A DNA stretch of 64,000 nt from JASJAR01 sp038530285 (GTDB lineage Bacteria; Pseudomonadota; Alphaproteobacteria; Rhodobacterales; Rhodobacteraceae): assembly GCA_038530285.1 (NCBI GenBank), contig JBCBCY010000004.1, positions 157,502 through 221,501 on the forward strand, given 5' to 3'. This document shows positions 35,702 to 44,566 of this stretch, piece after piece. Numbering within the stretch: position 1 is the stretch's first letter; the number at the start of each line of letters is the position of its first letter. The position numbers and the translations under genes are program-made. The notes beneath the pieces were generated by a model, which saw only the letters and a program-made list of their open reading frames with translations, made no database searches and was not told the origin of the DNA.

Positions 35702-36724
35702 ATGCCCAAACTCTTTGTCACCGGCAGTGCTGGATTTATCGGCTTTCATGTCTGCCAGCGCTTTCTGGGCGAAGGCTGGCAAGTCGTGGGCATTGACGCC
35801 GAAACCGCCAACTATGATCCGGCCCTGAAGGTCGCGCGGCGCAGCCGCCTGGAAGACCATGACGGCTACAGCCATGTCACCGGCCGGATCGAAGCCCCCG
35901 GTGTGTTGATGGACCTGTTTGCGCGCGAACGCCCCGATGTGGTCATCCACCTGGCCGCCGAAGCCGGTGTGCGCCCCTCGATCGAAGACCCACGCCGCTA
36001 TGTTGAGGCCAATATCATCGGCACGTTTGAGCTCTTGGAGGCTTTGCGCGCCTACCCCGCGACCCATGCTTTGCTGGCCTCAACCTCGTCCGCGTATGGT
36101 GCCAACAAGGCCATGCCCTACGCCGAGACAATGAAGGCGGATTGGCCGGTCTCGCCCTATGCCGCGACCAAAAAAGCAACCGAGGTTCTGGCCCATTCCC
36201 ATTCCCATATCTTCGATCTGTCGATCACGATGTTCCGGTTCTTCACCGTTTACGGGCCATGGGGCCGGCCCGACATGGCCTATTCGCTGTTTGCCGATGC
36301 CATGTTGGCAGGCCGGCCGATCAAGGTCTTCAACCACGGCAAGATGCGCCGCGACTTCGTCTTCATCGATGACCTGATCGAGGCGATCCGCCGCCTGGTC
36401 GACACCCCGCCCCTGCGCCCCGAAGACGGCACCGTTCCCGAAGGCGACAGCCTCAGCCCCGTCGCCCCGTTTCGCATTGTCAATATCGGCAAATCCGCCC
36501 CCGATACGCTGATGGAATTCATCGCCGCGATCGAGGCCGCTCTGGGGATCGAGGCCGAAAAAGACTTCCAGCCGATGCAGCAGGGCGACGTACTGGCCAC
36601 CTGGGCCGATGCAAGCCTGCTGGAAACGCTCACCGGCTATAAACCCTCAACCCCGCTGACCACCGGCATCCCGGCCTTTGTCGATTGGTACCGCGCCTAT
36701 CACGGGCGCAACAGCCAGCCCTGA
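35702..36724 (+). CDS. UDP-glucuronate 4-epimerase-type NAD epimerase
   Basis: A 340-residue extended SDR starting at the ATG at 35702. FVTGSAGFIGFHVCQRFL binds NAD, HLAAEAGVRPSIEDPRRY and the catalytic SPYAATKKATEVLAH are those of UDP-GlcA 4-epimerases (LpsL/CapD-like short forms). FRFFTVYGPWGRPDMA is diagnostic. It would turn UDP-glucuronate into UDP-galacturonate. The neighbouring UDP-glucose dehydrogenase provides the substrate. Confidence 0.9.
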   Translation: MPKLFVTGSAGFIGFHVCQRFLGEGWQVVGIDAETANYDPALKVARRSRLEDHDGYSHVTGRIEAPGVLMDLFARERPDVVIHLAAEAGVRPSIEDPRRYVEANIIGTFELLEALRAYPATHALLASTSSAYGANKAMPYAETMKADWPVSPYAATKKATEVLAHSHSHIFDLSITMFRFFTVYGPWGRPDMAYSLFADAMLAGRPIKVFNHGKMRRDFVFIDDLIEAIRRLVDTPPLRPEDGTVPEGDSLSPVAPFRIVNIGKSAPDTLMEFIAAIEAALGIEAEKDFQPMQQGDVLATWADASLLETLTGYKPSTPLTTGIPAFVDWYRAYHGRNSQP

Positions 36725-36746
36725 CCCCCCTAAAGGACCCCGCGAG

Positions 36747-37382
36747 ATGATCGATCTTTACACCTGGACAACGCCCAACGGGCGCAAACCCTCGATCATG
36801 CTGGAAGAGCTGGGCGTGGACTACACCGCCCATGCCGTCGACATCGGCGCGGGCGATCAGTTCAAGCCGGACTTCCTGGCGATTGCGCCCAACAACCGGA
36901 TCCCGGCCGTCGTCGATCACGACACCGGCCAGACGCTGATGGAAAGCGGCGCAATCCTGTTGTACCTGGCCGAAAAATACCGCGCCCTTTTGCCCGAAGA
37001 CGACCGCTGGCGGACCATCGAATGGCTGATGTGGCAGATGGGGGGCCTGGGGCCGATGCTGGGCCAGACACATCACTTCCTGCGCCATAACAAGGGCACG
37101 TCCGCCTACGCAGAAGAGCGGTACCACACCGAAGCCCTGCGGCTTTACAAGGTCCTCAACACGCGGCTGGACGGGCGCGATTTCATTGCCGGCGCGGGTC
37201 GCGGCAGCTATTCCATTGCCGATATTTCCGCCTGGCCGTGGATTTCGCGTTTTGAATGGCAACAGGTTGACCTTGCCGCCTTTCCAAACGTCCGTGACTG
37301 GTACCTTAAGATCGCCGAGCGTCCTGGCGTGCAACGCGGATATCAGGTGCCAGAAGACACAGGGCCCATCCCGACGCCTTAA
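36747..37382 (+). CDS. glutathione S-transferase, Nu class-like
   Basis: A 211-residue thioredoxin-fold transferase. The N-terminal YTWTTPNGRKPSIMLEE, NNRIPAVVD and SGAILLYLAEKY are those of YfcG/YghU-like (Nu-class) enzymes, which often act as disulfide reductases. The C-terminal helical domain has GLGPMLGQTHHFL. It sits 22 bp after the UDP-sugar epimerase gene and converges with the exosortase gene (4-base overlap). Its role in a polysaccharide locus is unclear; it may be a bystander. Confidence 0.9.
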   Translation: MIDLYTWTTPNGRKPSIMLEELGVDYTAHAVDIGAGDQFKPDFLAIAPNNRIPAVVDHDTGQTLMESGAILLYLAEKYRALLPEDDRWRTIEWLMWQMGGLGPMLGQTHHFLRHNKGTSAYAEERYHTEALRLYKVLNTRLDGRDFIAGAGRGSYSIADISAWPWISRFEWQQVDLAAFPNVRDWYLKIAERPGVQRGYQVPEDTGPIPTP

Positions 37383-38989
37383 ACGTCTGACCCGACTGGG
37401 ATAAACCGGGGCAACGGCTCAACCACTTCGTTCAGCATCGACTTCAGGCGCTCTTCCGCCTGGGCGTCGGTTTCGTTCGGCGCAATCTGCGTGGTCAGCC
37501 GGACCAGCGCGCCATCCGTACGCCCGGTCTGCACACCGTCGGCCAAGAGCCAGAACTTGGCGGCAAAATCCCATGCGATCCGGCGGCCCTTCTGTTCAAA
37601 CCAGTAGTAGACCATCATCCGCGCTTCGCCGCGCTGGATGATCGCACGGTTGATATTGAACGGTGTGTCCGATCCTACTTGCGCGGCCACATCGGTGCGT
37701 TCAAGCCAGGCAATTTCCCAGCCTGCACCTGGCAGACAGATCTCGGGCGAATGCACCCCACCCTGACTTTGATCGTAATACCAGGCCATGAAGACATTCA
37801 CCGGCGCCACAGCTCCGCTGCGTGTCATATCGGCAAGATAGTAATCATCCGCCGCAAGGCTTTGGGCGACATTATCCGTCAATGACTGGCGACCGCCCAC
37901 GCGGCGCCACTCGCCCAGGCGTGCGGGGAAGCTGCGGAAGTCCTGACGGTCCACCGCGATGGCACTTCGGTCCGGCACGGTTTGCCAGGCCAGCAGGGCA
38001 GCAACACCGACCGCAGCCGCCGTGATCATCGCGCCGGACGGGCGCACAAGGCGAATGCGGGCGGCCTGGGTGGCAAGACCTTCGGTTTCTAGATCCAGCG
38101 CATCGACAAGCCCCACCTTATCGCGGCGCAACTTCAGCATGACCCAGGCCAAGAGGAACAACAGCAGGATACAGGCAATGAAGATCACCCAGCCTTCGAA
38201 GAAATGGGTGAACCCATCCACCCATTCGACCCCGTAATTGTTCACGATATAGCCTGCGACCGCGATGCGGACCGAATTCATCAGCACCGTGATGGGTGCG
38301 GCCGAGATCAGCAGCACCGCCTTGTGCCACATCGGACCCTGGTACAGCACCGCGAAGATGTAGGAAAAACTGAGGATCGGGAACAGATACCGCAAGCCCG
38401 AACAGGCTTCGGCCACATGCAGCTTCATCACGCCCAGATCGATGATATTTCCGTCCAGAAACACCGGGACTGAGATCAACTGCAGGAAGTAAACCCCCAA
38501 TTCAGAGGACACAAGCTGCAGCGACGTCGTCAGTTTGTAATACACCACGCCCGGTAGCGGCAGCATATAAACCAGGTGCAGAACCGGCGGCCAGAAATGC
38601 TTGCCCGTCGACCAGCCGAACGACACCAGCAGGATACCACCCACCCACAGGATCGTCGCATAGGCCACGATATCGTCGATGTTGGCGAGCTTGCCGAGCG
38701 TTCCGAAAGCAATCGCGGCCAGGATCACCGTCACCCCGATCCAGCGGTTGCGCTTGGGGCCAGGATCGACCGGCACGTCTTTGAGTTGGCGCAGAAACAA
38801 CAGCCCCGACAGGACCGGGATCAGCGGGCCATGGCTGTATTCTGGCAATTGCCAGGCCACCAGCAGCGCATCCAGCCCGTCGCGAAAGAACCAGCCCGCA
38901 GCCAGGGTCGCGACGGCCAGCCAAAAGACGCCCCAGACATTGATGCCGCGCGCCGAAAAGGTTTGGGGATGTGAGACGTCACTCGCCAT
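37379..38989 (-). CDS. xrtD: exosortase-EpsI fusion (XrtD type)
   Basis: A 536-residue protein. The N-terminal part (about 1-300) is a polytopic exosortase with all three catalytic positions: Cys196 in AEACSGLRYL, Arg241 in MNSVRIA and His262 in THFFEGW. The C-terminal third (about 330-536) is an EpsI-like domain, with RLGEWRR and GGVHSPEICLPGAGWEI. This fusion matches the XrtD group of alphaproteobacteria, whose substrates carry VPLPA-type C-terminal sorting signals. It would cleave and anchor or release secreted proteins and cooperate with exopolysaccharide export. No protein with an evident C-terminal sorting signal is encoded in this window. Confidence 0.9.
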   Translation of the reverse strand: MASDVSHPQTFSARGINVWGVFWLAVATLAAGWFFRDGLDALLVAWQLPEYSHGPLIPVLSGLLFLRQLKDVPVDPGPKRNRWIGVTVILAAIAFGTLGKLANIDDIVAYATILWVGGILLVSFGWSTGKHFWPPVLHLVYMLPLPGVVYYKLTTSLQLVSSELGVYFLQLISVPVFLDGNIIDLGVMKLHVAEACSGLRYLFPILSFSYIFAVLYQGPMWHKAVLLISAAPITVLMNSVRIAVAGYIVNNYGVEWVDGFTHFFEGWVIFIACILLLFLLAWVMLKLRRDKVGLVDALDLETEGLATQAARIRLVRPSGAMITAAAVGVAALLAWQTVPDRSAIAVDRQDFRSFPARLGEWRRVGGRQSLTDNVAQSLAADDYYLADMTRSGAVAPVNVFMAWYYDQSQGGVHSPEICLPGAGWEIAWLERTDVAAQVGSDTPFNINRAIIQRGEARMMVYYWFEQKGRRIAWDFAAKFWLLADGVQTGRTDGALVRLTTQIAPNETDAQAEERLKSMLNEVVEPLPRFIPVGSDV

Positions 38990-39327
38990 GGAACTCGTTC
39001 AATCGTTTTGCTTTACACGCCGGCGGTCTAGCACGGTTTGCCCTTTCATCACAGCGCTTCGGCCCAATGTCGCGCGAATTTTACCCGTTTTGCGACGAAC
39101 CGGTCCCCGGCCGCCGATTGTTGCCCGATCCCCGCGTCGAAAAATCGGACAAACCCGCAAAAACACGAGGAAAATGGCGAATTTATGCCCGTGAACGGGT
39201 TGATCCACCGCCAAACCCCCAAGGATGATTGCAATTTCAATTTCCCCGACGGATATCTGACCACAACGGGGGGCGCGGGCACATGCGCTGGGTCCCAAGC
39301 CGCCACATGACCAAAGGACGACAGTCA
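38990..39327. promoter_or_regulatory. divergent intergenic region, exosortase/galE
   Basis: A 338-bp stretch without a convincing gene; frames on both strands are short and lack family features. It must hold promoters for the leftward exosortase gene and rightward galE. An inverted repeat CCCGT-GA-ACGGG (39188-39199) and an A/T-richer patch (39225-39250) are the only structured elements seen. Confidence 0.45.
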
Positions 39328-40335
39328 ATGACCCGCCCAGACACGCCTGCCGCTGCGACGATCCTGGTGACCGGTGGGGCCGGCTATATCGGCAGCCATG
39401 CCTGCAAAGCACTCAAAGCGGCAGGCCACACGCCGGTGACCTTCGACAACCTGTCGACCGGCTGGGCAGATGCGGTGAAATTTGGTCCGTTCGAACAAGG
39501 CGACCTGCTTGACCGCGCCCGCCTGGCTGAGGTGATGGACACCCACAAACCCGACGCCGTGATCCATTTTGCCGCGTTTTCCGACGTCGGCGAGGCGACC
39601 CGCGATCCCGGTAAATACTGGCGCAACAACGTGGCGGGGTCGTTGAACCTGATCGAAGCGATGCTGGACGCGGACTGCAAAAACATGGTGTTTTCATCAA
39701 CCTGTGCGGTCTACGGCGATGCCGACGGCGTCACCGTGGATGAAGCGCAGCCAACGCAGCCGCTGAACGCCTATGGCGCGTCCAAACTGGCGATCGAAAA
39801 GATGCTGGCGGATTTCGAAGGCGCGCACGGGCTGCGATCGGTGGTGTTTCGCTATTTCAACGTCGCCGGTGCGGACCCTGATGCGGAAATTGGCGAACAT
39901 CACCGCCCCGAAACCCATCTGATCCCGCTGATGTTGGACGCTGTGGAGGGCAAACGCCCTGCCCTGACGATCTATGGCACCGACTATGACACGCCCGATG
40001 GGACCTGCGTGCGCGACTATGTGCATGTGTCCGACCTGGTCGATGCCCATGTGGCGGGCCTGACCCATCTGCGCGCAGGCAAACCCTCTGCGACCTTCAA
40101 TCTTGGCACCGGGCACGGGTTTTCCGTCCGCGATGTGGTCAATGCGTCCGGGGCGGTCACCAACCGCGACGTGCCGATCACCGAAGGCGACCGACGGATC
40201 GGGGATGCCACACGCCTGGTGTCGGGCAGCACGCGCGCCGGTGACGTTCTGGGCTGGGAGCCCAAACGCTCAAGCATGCAGCAAATGATCCGTGACGCCT
40301 GGCGCTGGCACCAAAGCGTGGGCTACGAAAAGTAA
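39328..40335 (+). CDS. galE: UDP-glucose 4-epimerase
   Basis: A 335-residue extended SDR. LVTGGAGYIGSHACKAL binds NAD, HFAAFSDVGEATRDP and FSSTCAVYG are typical, YGASKLAIEK gives the catalytic Tyr/Lys, and DYDTPDGTCVRDYVHV is the GalE signature. I chose the ATG at 39328, after AAGGA, over ATGs at 39307 and 39283. It interconverts UDP-glucose and UDP-galactose for surface polysaccharides. It converges with manC. Confidence 0.93.
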   Translation: MTRPDTPAAATILVTGGAGYIGSHACKALKAAGHTPVTFDNLSTGWADAVKFGPFEQGDLLDRARLAEVMDTHKPDAVIHFAAFSDVGEATRDPGKYWRNNVAGSLNLIEAMLDADCKNMVFSSTCAVYGDADGVTVDEAQPTQPLNAYGASKLAIEKMLADFEGAHGLRSVVFRYFNVAGADPDAEIGEHHRPETHLIPLMLDAVEGKRPALTIYGTDYDTPDGTCVRDYVHVSDLVDAHVAGLTHLRAGKPSATFNLGTGHGFSVRDVVNASGAVTNRDVPITEGDRRIGDATRLVSGSTRAGDVLGWEPKRSSMQQMIRDAWRWHQSVGYEK

Positions 40336-40371
40336 GCCCGCCCGCTAAGGGCTATCCGTCGCGTCCTTTGA

Positions 40372-41787
40372 TCAGTCGCGGCTATAGATATCCTCATACC
40401 GCACGATATCGTCTTCGCCCAGATAGGACCCGGTCTGCACCTCGATCAGGTACATCGGCACCTTGCCGGGGTTTTCCATCCGGTGGATTTCGCCCAGCGG
40501 GATGTAGACCGACTGGTTTTCGCTGATCAGTTTGACCTCTTCGCCGACCGTGACCCGCGCTGTGCCGTTCACAACGACCCAATGCTCGGACCGATGAACA
40601 TGGGACTGCAGGCTGAGGACACCGCCCGGCTTGACCATGATCCGCTTGACCTGAAAGCGCGTGCCCAGACACAGGGTTTCGTACCACCCCCAGGGCCGGT
40701 GAAACCTTGGGTAATCAACAGCTTGTGAGACCTTGTTCTTCTCAAGGGTCGAGACGACCTTCTTGACATCCTGGGCGCGGTCCATCGGTGCGATCAGCAC
40801 GGCATCGCGCATCGCAACCGCAAACATATTCTCAAGCCCAAGCCCCACGACATGAATATTCTCGTCTTCGCTGCGCAAAAACGTGTCCTTGCAATCAACG
40901 GCCGTTGCTTCACCGCTGGTGACCACACCATTGCCATCCGCTTGCCCCGTGGCGCGCACCGCCGCCCAGGACCCAAGATCAGACCACCCCGCAGACACCG
41001 GCACCGTCGAGATCGCATCGGCTTTTTCCATGATCGCATAGTCAATGGATTTGGCCGGGGCTTTTGCATATTCCGCCCCCAGCCGCACAAAGCCAAGGTC
41101 AACCTCAGCCGCTTCAATCGCGGCTTTGCAGGGCGCGACCATCGCGTCGGCATGGGTGTCAAAGGCCGCCAGAATATCGCTGACGCGGAACAGGAAAATG
41201 CCGCCGTTCCACAAATGCTTGCCATCTGCGATCATGTCAGCGGCGCGCGCGGCGTCGGGTTTTTCAACAAAGGCCGTCACCTTGGCCGCAGCCCCGAAGG
41301 TCGCGGGCGCGTCCAATGCAAGATAGCCAAAGCCCGTCTCGGGCCGGTCGGGCGCAATGCCAAACGTCACCAACTGCCCCGCGCGCGCCGCCTGCGCCCC
41401 GACCATGACCGCGGCCACAAAGGCGTCGGCGTCATCGATCATGTGATCGGACGGGGCCACCAGCATCAGCGCATCGGGTGTCTCGCGCAGCATCAGCGCC
41501 GCCGTCAGGATCGCTGGGGCCGTATCGCGGCCTTCGGGCTCAAGGATGATGGTGGTGTCGTCCTGGCCGATGGCTTCGGCCTGTTCACGGGCCAAAAACC
41601 GGAAAGGCTCGCCCGTGACAATCAGGGGGCGGTCAAACTCGGGCCGCGCAAAGCGGCGCAGCGTGGCCTGATACAGGCTCTCGTCGCCCAAAAGCGAGAT
41701 GAATTGCTTCGGAAACGCCTGGCGCGACGATGGCCACAGCCGCGTGCCGGAACCGCCGCACAAAATGACAGGATGAATCAGGTCCAT
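40372..41787 (-). CDS. manC: mannose-1-phosphate guanylyltransferase/mannose-6-phosphate isomerase
   Basis: A 471-residue bifunctional-type enzyme. The N-terminal nucleotidyltransferase domain (about 1-340) starts HPVILCGGSGTRLWPSSR with FPKQF, and has FVEKPDAARA and WNGGIFLFR. The C-terminal cupin domain (about 350-471) has RPWGWYETL and LSLQSHVHRSEHWVVVNG, the type II mannose-6-phosphate isomerase pattern. It makes GDP-mannose. The ATG at 41787 fits the family length; the frame runs on upstream into the tRNA and is not coding there. Confidence 0.95.
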   Translation of the reverse strand: MDLIHPVILCGGSGTRLWPSSRQAFPKQFISLLGDESLYQATLRRFARPEFDRPLIVTGEPFRFLAREQAEAIGQDDTTIILEPEGRDTAPAILTAALMLRETPDALMLVAPSDHMIDDADAFVAAVMVGAQAARAGQLVTFGIAPDRPETGFGYLALDAPATFGAAAKVTAFVEKPDAARAADMIADGKHLWNGGIFLFRVSDILAAFDTHADAMVAPCKAAIEAAEVDLGFVRLGAEYAKAPAKSIDYAIMEKADAISTVPVSAGWSDLGSWAAVRATGQADGNGVVTSGEATAVDCKDTFLRSEDENIHVVGLGLENMFAVAMRDAVLIAPMDRAQDVKKVVSTLEKNKVSQAVDYPRFHRPWGWYETLCLGTRFQVKRIMVKPGGVLSLQSHVHRSEHWVVVNGTARVTVGEEVKLISENQSVYIPLGEIHRMENPGKVPMYLIEVQTGSYLGEDDIVRYEDIYSRD

Positions 41788-41897
41788 GGAAATCCGCCGT
41801 AAACTAAGTCTCGCCCGATATGGCGTGGGAAAATGACGCGAAAAAGGATGATTTGCGACACTGCGCGGGCGATCATGCCCGGTTCGGTGCCGGAAAC

Positions 41898-41971
41898 TGG
41901 AGCGGGCGGCGGGAATCGAACCCGCATCTCTTGCTTGGAAGGCAAGGGTCTTACCATTACACAACGCCCGC
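41898..41971 (-). tRNA. tRNA-Gly(UCC): tRNA-Gly (anticodon UCC)
   Basis: Read on the minus strand, GCGGGCG (41971-41965) pairs with CGCCCGC (41908-41902) as the acceptor stem. The anticodon stem CTTGC/GCAAG encloses a loop CTTCCAA with anticodon TCC. The T arm carries GGTTCGATTCC. A T discriminator and an encoded CCA (41900-41898) complete a 74-base tRNA. Confidence 0.96.
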
Positions 41972-42009
41972 ACTATGCCGCGTTTGGATATGGGACCTCA
42001 CGGGGTCGG

Positions 42010-42453
42010 TCAAGTCGCGAAGCTGGACCCTTCGCGGATCGTGGCGTCGGCCAGCCCCGCAATCAAATAGCCGATTGAACGATGGGCATGGACCGTGATG
42101 CGCGACCGGATCAGAAAGTCGAAACTGGCGCGGTCACCCGCCCGGTGGGCCGCCATGGCCCGCAAAAGCCAGGCTTCATCGAAGGACCGCTTGGCCTCAC
42201 CGGGGGCCAGAAACACCGGACGTGTGCCAAGCGCTTCGGGCAAGCCCTGTACAAGAGCAGTGGCATAGGCCCCAGCGTGGCGCGTCCGCTCCACCTGCAA
42301 CAGCGCACAGGCGGTGAACAATTCGCGGCGTGGCGCGGCACGGCAGGCAAGCCCCGCCACCCGCAGGTGCGACAAGGCCGGGGCGCAAACAGGTGCGACC
42401 GGCCCCGGCTGGGCATCGGGCAAAAGCGGAACAAGGGGTTGGTTCAAGGGCAT
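42010..42453 (-). CDS. conserved hypothetical protein (Rhodobacterales-like)
   Basis: A 147-residue protein starting at the ATG at 42453; a TTG 18 codons earlier is possible. It is Ala/Leu/Arg-rich and probably helical, with a conserved-looking middle SFDEAWLLRAMAAHRAGDRASFDFLIRSR and no signal peptide or membrane segment. I do not recognise a domain. It lies alone between the tRNA-Gly and rpe. Codon use is like the neighbours, which supports a real gene. Confidence 0.6.
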   Translation of the reverse strand: MPLNQPLVPLLPDAQPGPVAPVCAPALSHLRVAGLACRAAPRRELFTACALLQVERTRHAGAYATALVQGLPEALGTRPVFLAPGEAKRSFDEAWLLRAMAAHRAGDRASFDFLIRSRITVHAHRSIGYLIAGLADATIREGSSFAT

Positions 42454-42589
42454 CGCGGTCACAGCATAATTCCCGACTATATTTATCGGAAAACCCACGC
42501 CGCGCAAGCCTTTGCCCCTGCACAGATTGTTTCAACATGGACAAACCCCGCCTGTGTCCACTAGGTGAAAGCAAAAGGAGACCCCGGCC

Positions 42590-43273
42590 ATGGCCTTCGA
42601 TCGCCGTGTAAAAATCGCACCCTCAATCCTTGCTGCCGATTTCGCCGATTTCGGACGTGAGATCGCGGCGCTGGAAGCCCAGGGCGCCGATTGGATCCAT
42701 GTGGACGTCATGGATGGGCATTTTGTCCCCAACATCACCTTCGGCCCGCCCATGGTCAAAGCGATCCGGCGCCATGTGACAACCGTGATGGATGTGCATC
42801 TGATGATCGCGCCGGTCGATCCTTACATCGACGCTTTCGCCGAAGCCGGCGCCGATGTGATCACCGCCCATATCGAAGCCGGCCCTCACCCGCACCGCAC
42901 CTTGCAGGCCATCCGGGCTACCGGGGCCAGGGCCGGGCTGGCGCTGAACCCCGGCACGTCCGTTGAAACCGTGGCCCCGCTGTTGGACCTGTGTGACCTG
43001 ATCTGCGTGATGACCGTCAACCCCGGTTTCGGCGGACAAAGCTTCATCGACAGCCAGGTCGCCCAGGTCGCCCGGCTGCGCGAGATCATCGGCGACCGGC
43101 CCATCCATATCGAAGTCGACGGCGGGGTGGACCAAACCACCGCCCAAGCCGTCGCCGCCGCCGGGGCCGACGTGCTGGTGGCGGGCTCCGCCGTCATGAA
43201 AGGCGGCAGCGTCGCCGATCCCGCCGCTTACGGCACCAACATCACCGCGATCCGCCGCGCGGCGACGCAATAG
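42590..43273 (+). CDS. rpe: ribulose-phosphate 3-epimerase
   Basis: A 227-residue TIM-barrel enzyme interconverting ribulose-5-phosphate and xylulose-5-phosphate. IAPSILAADFADFG, HVDVMDGHFVPNITFGP (metal-binding His and Asp), VMTVNPGFGGQSF and EVDGGVDQTTA are all in place. It is followed 10 bp later by the thioredoxin-like gene. Confidence 0.97.
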   Translation: MAFDRRVKIAPSILAADFADFGREIAALEAQGADWIHVDVMDGHFVPNITFGPPMVKAIRRHVTTVMDVHLMIAPVDPYIDAFAEAGADVITAHIEAGPHPHRTLQAIRATGARAGLALNPGTSVETVAPLLDLCDLICVMTVNPGFGGQSFIDSQVAQVARLREIIGDRPIHIEVDGGVDQTTAQAVAAAGADVLVAGSAVMKGGSVADPAAYGTNITAIRRAATQ

Positions 43274-43283
43274 GACACAGCCA

Positions 43284-43841
43284 ATGGCCGCCATCACCCC
43301 CCCTGTTTGCGAGTTTGACTGGCCCGCACCGGATTTTTCACTGACCGCCACTGATGGGCAGACCTACAGCCGCGACACCCTTGCCGGGCCGAACGGGCTG
43401 TTGGTGATGTTCATCTGCAACCATTGTCCTTTCGTGCTGGCGGTCCTGGACAAGATCATCCGCGACGGGGCCGATCTGCAGGCCCTCGGCGTGGGCGTGG
43501 CCGCCATCTGTTCCAACGATGCCGCAAGCCACCCTGCCGACGGGTTTGAACCGATGAAAGCGCTGGCCGAGGAAAAAGCGTTTCCCTTCCCCTATCTGCA
43601 CGACGAAGACCAATCGGTGGCGCGCGCCTACCGCGCTCAATGCACGCCCGATTTTTTTGGCTTCAACGCCGCGATGGGCCTGCAATATCGCGGGCGGCTG
43701 GATGCATCGCGCGCCGCACCTGGGCCGGACGACCTGCCGCGCGAGTTGTTCGAGGCCATGAAAACAATTGCCGAAACCGGGCGTGGTCCGGCCGACCAGA
43801 CCCCGTCGATCGGCTGTTCAATCAAATGGAAGGCAGCCTGA
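43284..43841 (+). CDS. thioredoxin-like/AhpC-TSA family protein with a CNHC motif
   Basis: A 185-residue cytoplasmic thioredoxin-fold protein. After an N-terminal DFSLTATDGQTYS, the redox centre is ICNHCPFVLAVLDK, a CxxC pair. CTPDFFGFNAAMGLQYRG is the second conserved stretch, and GCSIKWK ends the protein. It resembles small peroxiredoxin/TlpA-like proteins that occur next to housekeeping genes. It is in a likely operon with rpe and the 62-residue gene. Oxidative-stress or disulfide chemistry is inferred. Confidence 0.88.
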   Translation: MAAITPPVCEFDWPAPDFSLTATDGQTYSRDTLAGPNGLLVMFICNHCPFVLAVLDKIIRDGADLQALGVGVAAICSNDAASHPADGFEPMKALAEEKAFPFPYLHDEDQSVARAYRAQCTPDFFGFNAAMGLQYRGRLDASRAAPGPDDLPRELFEAMKTIAETGRGPADQTPSIGCSIKWKAA

Positions 43842-43844
43842 CCC

Positions 43845-44033
43845 ATGGGCATCGACAGCGAAAAAGACATCGAAGCGAACCTGCAGATCGGGCCCACGTC
43901 TTCGGGCATGGTCCGCATTTACGTCGAAGCGCAAAACGTTGAAATTCCAATGGATTTTGATCCCGAGGAAGCCGAGGAAATCGCTGACGAAATCCGCGCC
44001 GCCGCCGCCCGGGCCCGCGCGGCCAAGCGCTAA
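43845..44033 (+). CDS. small conserved acidic protein
   Basis: A 62-residue protein that begins 3 bp after the thioredoxin-like gene and whose stop overlaps the convergent mmcB stop. It has DLQIGPTSSGMVRIYVEA-like strands (as NLQIGPTSSG and MVRIYVEA), then an acidic helix (EEAEEIADEIRAA) and a basic tail. No known function. The tight coupling and codon use support it as real. Confidence 0.7.
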   Translation: MGIDSEKDIEANLQIGPTSSGMVRIYVEAQNVEIPMDFDPEEAEEIADEIRAAAARARAAKR

Positions 44034-44497
44034 AAGCCTGCCATCGCTCCGGGATCGCGGGCGGCCTGGGCCCGCAAGGCCGCGTGCCGGGCAAACTTCT
44101 GCACCATCACCTTGCGACGCGCCGGGGCCAGCTTGTCTTCGGGCGCCATGCGAATGATCTCCGCGTCATAGGCATCTGCGATAAAAAGCCCCGTATCCTC
44201 GGGCAGCAAGTCGGTGGCAAACGCGCCGTCCACCGCCCAGAAAAACCGGTCGCACCACGCAAGATAGCCCTGCCATTTGTGATCAGACTGGAAATCCGCG
44301 CGCGAGGATTTGCATTCGATGATCCAGACCTCACCCTTGGGGCCCAGCGCCATCACATCCACGCGCAGGCCCGGTGCGGGGACAAGTTCCACCACGCTGA
44401 CAAAATCATGGCTGAGCAAATGCCGACACACCCCGCGCGCCAAAAGCTGGCCCGGCTTTGGCGCGACTGTTTCAGGGGCGATCAGATCCTCTGGCAT
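44030..44497 (-). CDS. mmcB: MmcB family DNA repair protein
   Basis: A 155-residue protein with a PD-(D/E)xK-like nuclease core: LRVDVMALGPKGEVWIIECKSS contains the Asp and the Glu-x-Lys. WQGYLAWCDRFFWAVD and GLFIADAYDAEIIR are typical of the MmcB family, which is induced by DNA damage in Caulobacter. It lies alone on the minus strand, convergent with the rpe group. A LexA site was not recognised upstream. Confidence 0.85.
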   Translation of the reverse strand: MPEDLIAPETVAPKPGQLLARGVCRHLLSHDFVSVVELVPAPGLRVDVMALGPKGEVWIIECKSSRADFQSDHKWQGYLAWCDRFFWAVDGAFATDLLPEDTGLFIADAYDAEIIRMAPEDKLAPARRKVMVQKFARHAALRAQAARDPGAMAGF

Positions 44498-44566
44498 GGG
44501 CGCAATGTGAACAATAGGTGAACAAAAATCAAGCCCAACGGTGAAATTCCAGCCCGACGGCTCGAT

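Noticed and set aside
40335..40353. AGCCC/GGGCT repeat between galE and manC as a terminator
   Set aside because: The stem is only 5 bp with a 9-base loop and no T run, too weak to call.
41820..42098. Short frames across the tRNA-Gly
   Set aside because: They overlap a complete tRNA and have no protein features.
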